Origin: Blastomyces gilchristii SLH14081
Taxonomy: Eukaryota; Ascomycota; Eurotiomycetes; Onygenales; Ajellomycetaceae
Direction: 5' to 3'
DNA: 64,000 nt
Assembly: GCF_000003855.2 (NCBI RefSeq)
Contig: NW_003101678.1
Span: 3,443,891 to 3,507,890, forward strand
The translations under genes and the position numbers were made by a program. This document shows positions 49,458 to 61,261 of the stretch, piece by piece. Numbering within the stretch: the first letter of the stretch is position 1; each line of letters starts with the position of its first letter. Below the pieces are notes generated by a model. That model was given only the letters and a program-made list of their open reading frames with translations, ran no database searches and was not told the origin of the DNA.

Positions 49458-52400
49458 TTAGATGTCTGAGCTTCCGCGTTCTGCTAGGCTCTCATCTTCT
49501 ACAACTTCTTTCCCATTTCTATCGACGACGATGCGCGTTCCCAGACGCTCAGCAGGAATGCGGTCACGAGATGCACCAAAGTCAAGCACCTGCGACATAT
49601 GGGTTAGCCAAGCGCTAAAATAAATCGGAATCGCTATTCTTCAAAAGATAAGAAAAAGAAAAGAAACGTACCTCGATATAGGTCAACCTGTTTCGCTGGA
49701 CAGCAGCAACGCATCTCCTATCATTAAACCTAACTTGCCAAACTCCACTCAAATCAGTGAGTAGATCTTTGAGGAATTGCCCGCTTCGAGCATCCCACAT
49801 CTTCAAAGTCCGATCAGAACCAGAGATTACTTTCTGGTAGTCATGTTGGAAGCAGGTAATGGCGCCAGTATGGCCACTAAATACACTCTGGCACTGTCCG
49901 TTTTCCGCATCCCAAATCCGGAGCGTGGAATCAGCTGCGGCTGATACCAACTTGTCTGAATGAAGATCCAACAGCCCAACGAGGGATGCATGTCCCTCAA
50001 GGTTGTACAAAACCGCACCTGTCTCGAGGGACCAAATTTTAACCATGTTGTCCATGGATCCACTAATGCAGCGGTTTCTTTTGTGATCTAGAACCACACT
50101 GTAAACTTTCAAGGTATGGCCTTGAAGGCGATGAAGCGCCTCTCCAGTAGATATTTTCCAGACTCTCACTGTGCAATCGTAACTTCCACTAACTAGGGTA
50201 TCGCCATGGGCTGCGATAGCGCGCACAGAATGTTGATGGCCGGTCAGGGCACGAACGAAGTAGGGGTTTTCAGCGTCGGATCCACTTTCGAAATAGCGTG
50301 GATCTCCCGGTTGGGGAAGTCTCCAAATCCGCAGGCTCGAATCTCGGGAACCGGTTATAATCAACGGATGTTTTGGCATCATGTTTGGCGTTCCATCTGG
50401 TAATTTTCCAATTGCAACAGGCAACAAGATTTGCAAACATCTCACAGTGGAAGTATGTCCTTGGAAAACCTGGGTACACTCAGCAGCTGCAATGTCCCAC
50501 ACGCGGACCGACCTATCCGTAGATCCCGAAACAAGTGTATTCGCATGATACTCCAGCGCCCAGACACCTCCTTCGTGACCTTCAAGGGTTGCTCTTAATG
50601 CCCCCGTTTTCGTATCGTATACGTTAATATTGGTATCATCGCTTCCAGTGAGGATTTTGTCAGTATCAAATTGTAAGCAAGTAACGACGTGACGATCGTG
50701 GGCACGGAAAGCGATATGCATGGGCTTGACGTCGTTTCGCATCCATGTCTTATGGATGAGATGATGTCGCTGGTAGAGTGATTTGTAGAGGTGCAAGCTT
50801 CGTAGGGACGGTAGCCCAACTTCAGGGTACGGAACTGCCAATGCAGCTGCATTCGCAGCAGCGTACGGGCTTTCCGCAGCGATCAAGTCGTCCATCAAGC
50901 CAATAGACTCTAGATGCTCAGCTTGAGAGGATACTCCAGATTTCCTTTTCGCAAGCTTTCGACTCGTAACCCTGGTCGTCGCTTTTCGTTTGGGTCGTCG
51001 GGAACCGGCTGACAAAGGGCCTAGGCTCTGTCTCGTTTTCCGCGACGATAACCATGCCAAGGATGACGTAGACGCAGACGAGTTCTCACTATCGGATTTA
51101 AGAGCGGTAGAACATCGAAGGTCCTTTTCCTCATCTCCTGGGTTCGGGCATTGCCATCCCCAGCCTTCCTCAATAGCACGATGCAACTCCCCGCGTGGTA
51201 AAACATACCCAGCCGTCTCGAAAAGCTCTTTCCAGGACTTTTCATCTGAGTTAATAATGTGCCTCCATTTCTTCGAAACCTGCGAAGCCCGGCACATAGT
51301 TTTAACGTCGAAGTACTTGACGATATTGAGACTGAGCTCAAGCGGGAGAAGAGCTAGGAAATCGCATTTGAGAGCTGGATCGACGACGCCAGCCACAAAG
51401 CGTAACGTTGGTTTTGGACATCTTCGCAGCAGCTGGTATATCATATACGACTTTAGCTTATCTGGGACTGACTCGAAGTAATCCAACATCAAAGGCATAT
51501 CCATCAAAGACAAAGCTGGCGACGATGAATCAGCAATACTACCTTCGTCTTTCCCAAAGCGGCCTTTAGCAAGAACATAGTCCGTAGAGCCCTTCTGCTT
51601 TTTTGAGCAGTGGTCAAGACTAGAATCCGTGTCACTCTCCTGCTCTTCAGCAGAATCGAAAGACGTGTCGAGATTTTGAGCATTCATAGCCGTGACCGGG
51701 GAAAGACTTGGGCTGGGAAGGGACATATCTTGGGCAGCAAGACTATCAACGGCCTTTAGGCGTCTAGTCGGTACTTGAGACGCCCGCTTGACCGAAGTCG
51801 CAGCAGAACAGCGTCTACGTCTTAACACAGGGTGTTCTACATCGTCACCCAGCTGCTTCCCATTACTATTAATATTATCATTGGATGTCGATTGACCTAC
51901 GAGCTCCTCGGTATTCAATCCAGTTCGACGCTCAAATAATGGTGATCTCTGGACTTGGGCGGCCTTGTCCTTGCGCGAGTGCGGCAACGGGCTGAGAAGC
52001 TTTTGGTTTTCTTCCGCCAAGGATCCGGGTGAATATTCGAAAGACGACTTTCCAAAAGACCCTAAGCTGCAGATTCGTCGACGGTTGCTCTGGTCTTTAC
52101 CCATATTGAAGCTGTTATGTTCTGTTTCTGGCGTGGCCAAACCAACGTCCTTGTTGAGTCGAGCAGCGTCCAAGTGTGACTGCGCGTTACGACGACGGGT
52201 GATGGAGTCTGCTGCAAGAGCGGTTGCAGAACGCGTCCGCTTCATTTCATGGGAAGATTCGGGTAGAGAAATCGGTGATACCGGTCGTCGTCTCAGCCTT
52301 TGGCGTGGGTCTTCTGCGGGACGTGAGCGCCTAGGTAGAGCGGTTTTTCGGGACTCATAAGTTGATATAGACCGGATAACCCCGTCAGATGCCCTTAGGG

Positions 52401-53069
52401 CTTCAGCCTGCTGTTTCAACTATTTGACATGTTAGTAACAAACAGGAATGGGAGTTTTTACCCATATAGACGCAAAAGTAGTCACGATTTACCCGTTCCG
52501 TTGAGAATAAATGGACGGGCAGGGCCAACGGAATTTCTCACCTTTTCGAAAGTGTCTGACGAATCCTCGGACTCGTTAAAGACGATTGAAGTGTCCCCAA
52601 GCTCAAAATGGATATCTTTTATCGAATCAGGCGTCGGGGTAGCAGCTAGAGGGTAAATTTTGGGGTCAAGAGGTCTGGACGAACCGGGGGTCTTCATGAC
52701 CAGCGGAGGGAATTTTGTAGTGGTCGTTGTAGTTGTTGTGATGACAGTAGTTTGGGTGGCAGGAGCGAAAGAAAATTGGCCGACCGAACTGTTTGAGGGA
52801 AGACGATCTACACGGTCTGAACGATCCATCTTCCCATCGCAACTTGCAGGGTGTTCGAAGCTGGCTGGAAAAGATTTATATGATGAGGAGGGTTCGGGGA
52901 ACTGTACTGGCGAGACAGACGCGTTCCGGGACAGAGTTTTAGAACTAGAGTCTGCTGTATCGTTGGGGCTCGCACACGGGCAGGGCATCGCCGTTCGAGA
53001 TAAAGCAAATGGGCTCGCAGAGACACTTCCAGAGGCCGTATTGACACCCAGGGTACCAAGCTCCAACAT
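49458..53069 (-). CDS. cdc4: F-box/WD40 SCF ubiquitin-ligase adaptor, Cdc4-like
   Basis: Three exons on the minus strand: 53069-52542, 52419-49672 and 49589-49458, giving 1,135 aa. Intron 1 (52420-52541) runs GTGAGA to AATAG with a perfect TACTAAC branch site. Intron 2 (49590-49671) runs GTACGT to CGCAG and removes stops from the ORF end. An in-frame TAA precedes the ATG. In order: a disordered Ser/Thr-rich N-terminus (TTTTTTTT run near residue 115), a D-domain-like dimerisation segment (LMLDYFESVPDKLKSYM, about 486-502), an F-box (LLPLELSLNIVKYF, about 533-546), and WD40 repeats from about 746 to 1091 (GHEGGVWALEY, GSTDRSVRVWDI and further copies). It would recruit phosphorylated substrates to Skp1-Cul1 in the nucleus. 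Pop1/Pop2-type paralogues of the same family are the alternative. The C-terminus is a short acidic tail. Confidence 0.93.
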
Positions 53070-55857
53070 TAAACGGACTTGTTACAGCTTGTTCAGATTC
53101 CTTGCAATCAAATCATGGTAGCCGGACGAGTACGGCTTCTTGGGTCCACCAGGTCCCAGGGTTCGGGCCAACAGCTCAGTCAAGGAAGGACGAGCAAACC
53201 TCGACGCGTAGTAGTAGTAGTAGTGAAGGGGATATATGAGCCGTAAAGAGAGGGGGTTAAACAAAGGTATTTGCGGTTGGCAGGTTGGTCGTGGAGAGTA
53301 TGAAGCCTAAGCTATCTATCGAGTTAAATAGCCCGCCAGATTTGTGTACGGCAGCAAAGGCAGGACTGGGAGAGTGAGAAGGTAGAAATCTAATAGATCA
53401 AAACCAAAACCCGCGAAGAGGCAATAGAATGGAACGAGAATGCAGCACCTTGGGGTGCAGATAAGGAGGAGAGGAAAAAAGTGAAGGAAGTGTAGTAGTA
53501 GAGAGGGGAAGAAGAAGAGCAAGAGGACGACACCAGAAGAAAACAACAGCCGGAGTATATCACAACAGAGAGAAGGAAGAGGGGTAGGTATCGGGGGGAT
53601 GCTATGCTGGTGTTGGTTTCTCTACTGCTCTACTGCTCTACTGCTCTACTATTGGGGTTGCGGGAGAGCAGCAGCAAGGGGAGAGGAGAGAGACGAAGAG
53701 AGAATTAGAGGAGAGGAGAGAGGAGAAGAGATACAAACGAGCGAGGACAGGACAGGACAGGGTGAGGAACGTGACGGCGGACGGACGTGGTTGCTTGCTG
53801 CATTGCTACCTTGGAAGTGACTTGAAGTGAACTGCCATACAATATACCAATCCAATACTGTTGTACAGTACATACATTATTACTAGGCTAGCTAGAATCG
53901 TCGGTACGGCCAATACGTCCTGTACGGTAACTTTGGAATCCTCCCTGGCTATACGCGTGGTGGGGGCACCGATTCGGGGCCTGTCTGCTCTGTAAGTATC
54001 TGGTACCCTCAACTACTGCTTTCCTAGGCTCTTGTTAAGGTATAAGGTACCTGAAATTCAGCCCCAGACCCGGCGCCTACGCTGACTTGGCATGCACGTT
54101 TGTTTCCATCCCAGTCTCATTCCATTCTGTATTGAATTGAATGTCTTTGCTTTGTGTTTGCCTCCACACATCTCTGCTTTCTCTACGGGTTCGTGTTGTT
54201 GTGTATGTATGTATGTATGTATGGAGTATATAGGTAGACGCGCCTGCCTACTTAAGTTACATACCTCCAGGCATCTTTACACATACACCATATCATGGGA
54301 GTGGTCAACCTCATTCTGGTCCTCAAATCAAATCTGCCCTTATGTATAGGATTAATGTAGATTCGCTTTTGTCCCATTGGTCTCTCGCCCCGGTCCTTCA
54401 AGGTGTTTTTATTAAGGTTGGGTGACGGCGGTTGGATCTTTGGTCGCCACCCCGATATCTCCAACCGAGCTGCTCCCGAAGATATTCCCTTTGTTTATTT
54501 TTTTCCTGGAAAACTGTTAACCAACCGACTATGACTTACCTTACACGGATATTGATTTACTGGATATCAGACTACAGCTGTGGCTATTATCCAGATCATA
54601 GCTCAGAGATACACATCCAGATTATATCTGACCCCAGATATAATTAATCCCCAGGAACCTACAGGGCTGCTCAACGCGTTGCCCCTCAAAGTTTGATACC
54701 ACCAAGGAACTCCCTATTTACTTTCCCTTGGGCTCTTTTTGATCAATGTATCAAACCTCCTGCGCTTGTTTAATGTTCTATCCCATTTCTGTTGAAATAG
54801 AAAAATCGCCGCCCTGGAGGGTGAGGAAATCACGAGTCTTTTTCGACCCTCTCTATATATCATATCGCATCACACGTCAATGGGCCTTTTCTTTCCAGTT
54901 CTTCATGTATATGTCCCTATTGATGCATACAGAGTGGTTTTGATATCACAATGTATATCATCTTGCATCAGTTGTTTTCTCTTTGATATCCTCCACTCCA
55001 TGTTTCTTCTATCTAGAAATCGCCCTGTTCACATCTCTGCCATTCTGTGAATCCAATATGCTATGCAATTTCATCCTCTTACGGTTTCTCTCTGGCTGAA
55101 TGGCGTGGCGAAAATGCCTAACCTTGCAGTCGAAGCGTGCCTGGTTTGATATTGTACTGGTTCCAGCAACTATCTGTATTTTATTGCACCTTTCTGCGTG
55201 TGCTTATATCACTCACGGTTACTGCTGTGTTTGATTCAGTTACCTCTCTCATTTAGATGCAAAAATATAGATTAATAGCGCATCAAAGCCTATGTCTGGC
55301 TTTGAACTCCGGTATTCCTTTCTATTTACTCTAATAGACAATCCATATTGGAAAAGGACACTATTCTTTGAAACATAAAGGCCACAAATGTTTTTATTAT
55401 GTCTAAAAAAGAAGATTGCATTTCAAAAATTGTTTGACATATCTATTATGTTGTTCATTCCACTTTTCTTCTGATTGTCTTGGTGGTTAAACAATCAGTA
55501 TAAATAGATTCCTGCCAGCTTTCTCCATGACAACACACTCCTTTCTCCTCAGTCTTCTATATCTCCTCTACCTTCACCTTTCACACCCTTCACTACCCCA
55601 GCCGCTGTTCAATATCATCCCCCATCCCACATTCCTTTACCAGATCCTTAATTCCCTTCGAAAGGCTGGAATTCCATCGCTCAATCCACTTCCTGTTCTC
55701 TTGCTATGCTAAAAAATCTCTCCTCTGCGGCAAACTTGTCCTGACTTCAAGTGTTCCCCAACACCTTCAACACTCAGCATCCTCATCACTCATCACTCTC
55801 TTAACCTATACTATTCTTTCATTTATCCCCTAACTTCATCAAGACTCCATCAGACAA
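53070..55857. other. Divergent promoter region between the F-box and HORMA genes
   Basis: 2.8 kb without a supported gene. Near the F-box gene are a (GTA)n run (53209-53225), a long purine-rich stretch (53660-53770) and four CTACTGCT units (about 53624-53652). A (TATG)n run lies at 54203-54222. From 54.5 to 55.5 kb the DNA is more AT-rich, with tRNA-like B-box matches at 55145 and 55295 too weak to call. Pyrimidine-rich DNA at 55510-55850 probably holds the HORMA gene's promoter and 5' UTR. Confidence 0.6.
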
Positions 55858-56614
55858 ATGGCACGCATCATTTTCACTGGTGCAGTCCAGCAGGCCACTG
55901 GAACTGAAGTGGCATCCAGGATGCCTGCTGTGAGTACTACAACTGCCATGCAGGCCTCAGTCCAGAAAGAACAGCAACAACAGCATGCCCAGGGTGTGAA
56001 ACAGGCTCAGAGCCTGGCCTTGGTCCAAATCATGCTTCATGCATCTGTTAGTTTTAACCCCCTTATCACCCCTGGTACTACTATGTGGCTGTAGAGGGAG
56101 CTTGCTTATCTGGCTAACACATTCCCACCCCTTCTTACCCCCTGCAACAACCCAGTTTGGCACCTTGTTCTACCTCAGGTAAGAACTCGCCGTTCTCCCT
56201 CAAGTCATCGATCCTGTGAAAAATAGTAGACGCGCGTGACGTCGCCGACGGGAGGAAGAAAATATATGTGTCCACTTCCTTTCTATCTACTCTTCCATAG
56301 CCACTTACTTACTCCCTCGTGATATTTTCTTTGCCTCTTCTTTCTAGGGAGTTTTTACCGCTGGACTGCTTCGATGAGCGCGATCTCATGAAGCTTTCGA
56401 AACCGAATTCATACGTGTCATACGCGAACTTCGTCGAAGGAGGACCTGTTGCTTCGAATAATAATATTAATAGAAATACCCATGAGAGACGAGCGCAGCC
56501 ATTGAAGATTATTGTGCGCGGCAAGAATCCCAAGGCGGATAAGTTGCTTGATCTTCTTGTGCGTTTAGAAACTTTTTTTCTTCATGTCATTCTATCCTTA
56601 TGTTGTTCCGTTTA

Positions 56615-56650
<36 letters not shown>

Positions 56651-59447
56651 ACCCTGCTACTAACTTAGTATTTTGATCCCCAGGAACATGGAATATTCGA
56701 CGCCATTGAGAAAAACTTTCTGGAAGCTTTGCAGATGACCATCTTCGTCGATAAGACGAAGTCCTCGCACGTGCTGGAAAGTTATACTTTCACCTTTAAG
56801 TATACACCTGCAGCTACGGGCGGGGGTGGATGTAAACAAAAGGACGGCGGCGATGATGTCGGCAAGCAGTTGGCGAGCGTCTCCCTCGAATCGACTGGTT
56901 GTACGGCGGATATGAAAACTGTCAAGACGGCACGACATGGTTTGGAGATGATTGTTCGCCGCTTGATTACGCTGAGCGCGTTTTTGCCTATGCTGCCGAG
57001 TATGTTCATAAAACAATATTCCTTTTTTTTTTTCTTTTTTCTTCTCTCAACAGTTAGTGCCCTATTGCTAAAGGTTTTGGGCTCATCAGATGAACGGTAC
57101 ATGGAGTTACATCTCTTTTACACTGACGGTTCTCCTCCCGGGTACGAACCGCCTGGATTTAAGGCAGCAGAGCATAACGATCTATTATTTGCGCAGAATG
57201 AGATGTGGTCCAGGGAAACACAATCGTGTGGTGCTATGGAGACGGGGATCCACAGGTAATATATGATACATATTTCCATCCCCCTTTTATCTGCCTTGGT
57301 GCGACATGATGAAGGGCGTGCTAATTCCTTTTGTGCTTAAAGTGTTGGGCTGAAGATTAGTTCTTTGAAATGGTCTGGGACGGACTACCCGAGCTCGGAA
57401 TATGTGCCAGAAATCCCAGCGGATATTGGGTATAGCAATAGAGTTCGCCGTGATGAAGACATTGGTATTAGCGAGATGGATGTTGCTGTTCAGGACCTTG
57501 GATTGTCGACTCAGGGTTCGTTGCACCGCGGATCTACTTGTTACTGTTAGATATGGAAACTGACAGTTATGAGCTCTAAATAGGGAGTAGCCAGGTTTCG
57601 ACCCAGACCCGCCAAGATGAAGCTTTTAAGAAAGATCTACAGAAGATGATTCCGGTATTTACATTATACGGTTTTTGAAAAGTTATAAGGTAGTACCTGT
57701 TGGAAATTGAGGTAGCTAACTTCAAATATCTATCCTGCAGCCCGTAACTTCAACCCCTGACAGCGATTTTATTCCGACTCAGAGGAATCCCGACTGCCTC
57801 CAAATTGCAACAGCAAAGCCACAGCTTTCCCAAGTCAAGCTGTCCCAGCTAGGAGCGCGGAACCAGATGTTCTCCGGTGAAACTTCACTTCATTACGATC
57901 AGAACAAGGGACACTCTGGTCATATCAACCCTGACGTGGTCCGTTGCGAGTGTGGATCGAATTCAGAGAATCGCGACATGGTACGTTGATATCCTCAGTG
58001 TATAATAAGAATGTAAAGCTAAACATCATTAATCACCACCTTCGAATTTAGCTCCAATGCGCTTTCTGCAGAACTCGGCAGCATTTGACCTGCTATGGAT
58101 TCATCCATGCACAGGATCCAGCCATCCCAGAGACTCATGCGTGTTACAAATGTCTTCTTGAACCGCAAGAAAGGCATCTTGTGCAGGATATGCGGACGCT
58201 GGTTCTGTTGCGTCGGGCTCTTCGGGTCATTATTGAAGAGGGTTACCCGAATCGAGTTCGGGATTTTGCTCAGAAGTTGAGTATGTATTATTTATTGCTA
58301 GCCCCCATTGACAAAAGTCCAATGCTAAAAAAGAAAATTCTTTCGTTTTACGTAGATTGCAATGGCCAGACAATTGTCCAGATTACGGATATGTTGAGGA
58401 AGCAGGGATTTCTGCTCGCCACCCCTGGATCTAAGTCGAAAGGGTTCCTAGAGAAGGGGCTTCCGAAGTTCACGCTCTCCACAGAAACTGCTGTTAAGCA
58501 GAGGCTTCGGAACGAGATCTTTAACCCGCTCGCGAAAATAACTCACCATGTATGTTTATTCTTCTCCTGTGGCTGCGGTACAGTTGACTGGCAAGTGGCA
58601 CACTAATTTCTATATCGTCATTGTGTTTGTTAGTATAACCTGCCAGATAATCAAAATAGGCGCGTGGGCCAGCGTGCCCGTAGCGTCGAACTCTCATCGG
58701 GTGTTTCCAGTGATGTTTTATCTATCGAAGAGATTCCCCCTGGCAGGTAATATAGTGCTAGTACTACATCCAACCCCCCCCCCCAACACCAAAAAAAAAA
58801 AAAAAGAAAAAGAAAAAGAAAAAGGAAAAGAAAAAGCCCAGCATATCATTTGGTGCGTTTAAAAATGAAATAACTAACCGCAAGGCATAGTCCCGGTTAC
58901 GAAGAACGTCGCCGCAAAAGCAAGATTGGCGGAACAACCAATGCAACCGGCAAGGTCCCTACTCCAGAAGTGAATGAGATCCGGAGTGCATGGAAGGCGC
59001 TCGGATCGAGCTTGGATTCAGTAAAGCCGGTGCAGCCCAGCGGAGATTCTCAGACCGAGACTCAAACTCAAACCCAAACGCAGGCGCGGGCGCAGAAACG
59101 GAAGCCAAACCGCAGTATCATGGGTGATGAATCAGGGTTTGGGTTTGGATCGGCTAGCGACCCGCGGGGACAGACATGCGTGGCAGGGTTTCACCAGGAG
59201 ACAGAAGCAGACCCGTACGGCTGAGTGGGTGGATGACTTTGACGATGATGACGATGACGGCGAGGGAATCATGGCGAGCGGCTCGGATGGGGATAATGGT
59301 ACTGCTACTAATCGTCGGAAGAGGGTGCGGTTGAGTAAGCTTGGGAGCCCGATTAGTATCTTTGAGCCTAGTAGTGAGAGTGGGATGGGGAGTGGGAGTG
59401 AAGGTGACGGTGGGAGTGGAAGTAGGAGTGCTAGTGGAAGTGTTTGA
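55858..59447 (+). CDS. hop1: Hop1-like meiotic HORMA-domain protein with PHD and winged-helix regions
   Basis: I predict twelve exons: 55858-56046, 56156-56178, 56348-56558, 56684-56999, 57090-57255, 57343-57515, 57584-57654, 57741-57980, 58052-58280, 58356-58549, 58634-58746 and 58891 onward. All phases agree and most introns show CTAAC-like branch sites. The HORMA domain runs from about residue 52 (QSLALVQIMLHAS) through FGTLFYLREFLP and HGIFDAIEKNF to EYTFTF-like SYTFTFKYT and MELHLFYTDGSPPGYEPP (about 265). A PHD finger follows (CECG, CAFC, HLTC, CYKC; about 452-497), then a winged helix-turn-helix (about 505-575). This matches Hop1's HORMA plus chromatin-binding region. Hop1 proteins build the meiotic chromosome axis and promote interhomologue recombination. 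The end is uncertain: exon 12 stops at 59224 in frame (752 aa). A neighbouring frame to 59447 encodes an acidic then basic tail (NRRKRVRLSKLGSPISIF) that looks genuine. Confidence 0.9.
56156..56178 (+). other. 23-nt microexon of hop1
   Basis: Encodes FGTLFYL and the first two bases of the next codon. It restores the conserved HORMA pattern HAS-x6-YLR between exon 1 and exon 3. Flanked by CAACCCAG and GTAAGA; a CTAAC branch lies 37 nt upstream. Confidence 0.85.
56617..56649. repeat. 33-nt poly-T in hop1 intron 3
   Basis: An uninterrupted T run directly before the branch site CTACTAAC (56657-56664). Length is prone to sequencing error. Confidence 0.9.
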
Positions 59448-61261
59448 AGGGGTTAGCAGGAGGTTCGGATATCGTTATGGCGCAAATGTTATCTGGGCGG
59501 GTCGGGGTGTTAAGGGCTAAGGAGTTGTTTGCTCTCTTGTGGAGAGTAATGACCTATATTGACTGCAGAGAGCTGATGGGTGAGATACATATAACGCATC
59601 CCCCTATTGCTATTGCTGATTTTATGACGCAGCATTTCACCTTTGCTCTTTGTTTTATATCTGTCTCCCCCATCCGCCCCATCCGCCCCCTTTCTTCTTT
59701 TCTTTTCTTTTTATTTTCTACTATACTTCTCCCCCAGGTTTGTTGCATGTTTTATTAGTTACCTATCGCCAACCCTTTGATTCCCCGATCTCCCCGATCT
59801 ACATACATATGCAACGGGGTCCTCTCTACCCTAGGCAAGAACCAAATGTCCCGAGCAAATCTCAACAGTATCTGTTTGCGTTTGCGTTTGCGTTTGCGTT
59901 TGTGTATATTCATTTCCCCCTTCCACCTCCGGCGCATGCGTTTGCTCTTGATTAAATCGCCACATTCCTCACCGCCCGCTCGGTTTCGATAAACACTAAT
60001 TGTCTTGCCTCCGCTTTTAATCACTGCGGAACCCGTAAATGCTGAATCCTTGTGTGTCTGGTGGTTGCATTGGATTGCGCATAAGTAACTGTGTATGGGT
60101 TTTCTTGTGTTTGCTGAATGATTTATGGCATGTGAAAAGGAAAAAGTAAAAAGGAAAAAGGAATGGATGGAATCATATTGCTGTGTATGTTATGTGCTAT
60201 TGATATATTTCCCGTTTGTTTTGTCCCTGTTCCGCTCCGCTACTTTCCCCCACGCCCCCCCTGGGCACCTTTTTATCATTCTATAAATATAAATACCCAG
60301 GTCCATACATGTACATGTACATGTACACCAGTGCAAAAGCGCTCGAATTAGTCCCCAGGAGCCCACTCACCACCGGCCAGCCCAAATAGAAAGCATATAT
60401 ATATGTATATATATATCGTTATCGTTATCGTGAGATTGATAGCTGGCAAAAGCGCGGGGCAAGAAGTCGCGGCTGATGAGGGTGGGTTGCAGAAGAGTGT
60501 CGTACTCGGCGCGGGGCGGGAGTTCATAGGGGGTTGGGTTAATATGAATAACTTTATATACGGAGGACACAGGGGTTCCCTTTGTACAGTACATCTACAT
60601 CTACATCTACATCTACACAGTCTTTGGCTGGTTGGCAGGTTGTCTGGGATGGTCCTAGTTATATATTTGACACCTGCCTTATATATAACTATCAGTTTTC
60701 CCCGCTCTAAATCCATTCTCCCGCGAAGAATTGCTTATTGTACTGTATAAACCGTTCTGACTTCCACCGCAGATGGATGGATGGATGTATGTATGTATGT
60801 AACTTCGGCTCGCGATGGTTGTGATTGAAATATAAAATAGAGATCAGCCGGCTGCGAGCTGATGAGTTATGAGGAGGGAGCCGGATGGGATGGAATTGAG
60901 CATGAGCTCACAATCAACTATTAATTATCATCGATGATTTTGTGAATAGTCTGTAGATCTACCTACTCTACAGAGTTCGCAGTAGGAGTAATCATAAAGT
61001 TCGTGTCATGGTTGCTGGGATGGGATCATCATCAGAGAGCTTCAAGCTTCAAGCTTCAAAGCTCAGAGGGTCACTTTACTGTGCTGTTGTCAGCTAAGTT
61101 ACTGGCTACTTGGGACAAAAGAGCTCAATCACCACCAGTTAACACTGGAAGGAAGAGGGGCGGCTGGAATACACATTGATGTTAGTGACTATTATCTCTC
61201 TATATATTAAAGAAAAACCAACTTTTCCGTGCAAAAAACACTGTAACATGACCTCACATGC
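59448..61261. other. Intergenic region with clustered microsatellites, right border of the island
   Basis: No supported gene. It probably starts with the hop1 3' UTR. Short tandem repeats are frequent: TTTGCG units (59874-59904), TGTACA units (60307-60329), ACATCT units (60590-60618), GATG/TATG units (60773-60800) and TTCAAGC units (61040-61058). Composition stays balanced up to the family B element. CTGTAACAT occurs at 61241 and again at the element edge, 61261. Confidence 0.65.

Noticed and set aside
50990..51481. 163-codon plus-strand ORF
   Set aside because: Lies antisense within the F-box/WD40 coding exon and has no recognisable features.
55080..55330. tRNA-like or SINE-like motifs in the hop1 promoter region
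   Set aside because: GGTTTGATATTG and GGCTTTGAACTCC resemble B boxes, but I found no fitting A box, stems, tail or duplication.
59444..60750. Several ORFs of 60-120 codons downstream of hop1
   Set aside because: They overlap on both strands, run through microsatellites and homopolymers and carry no domain-like sequence.
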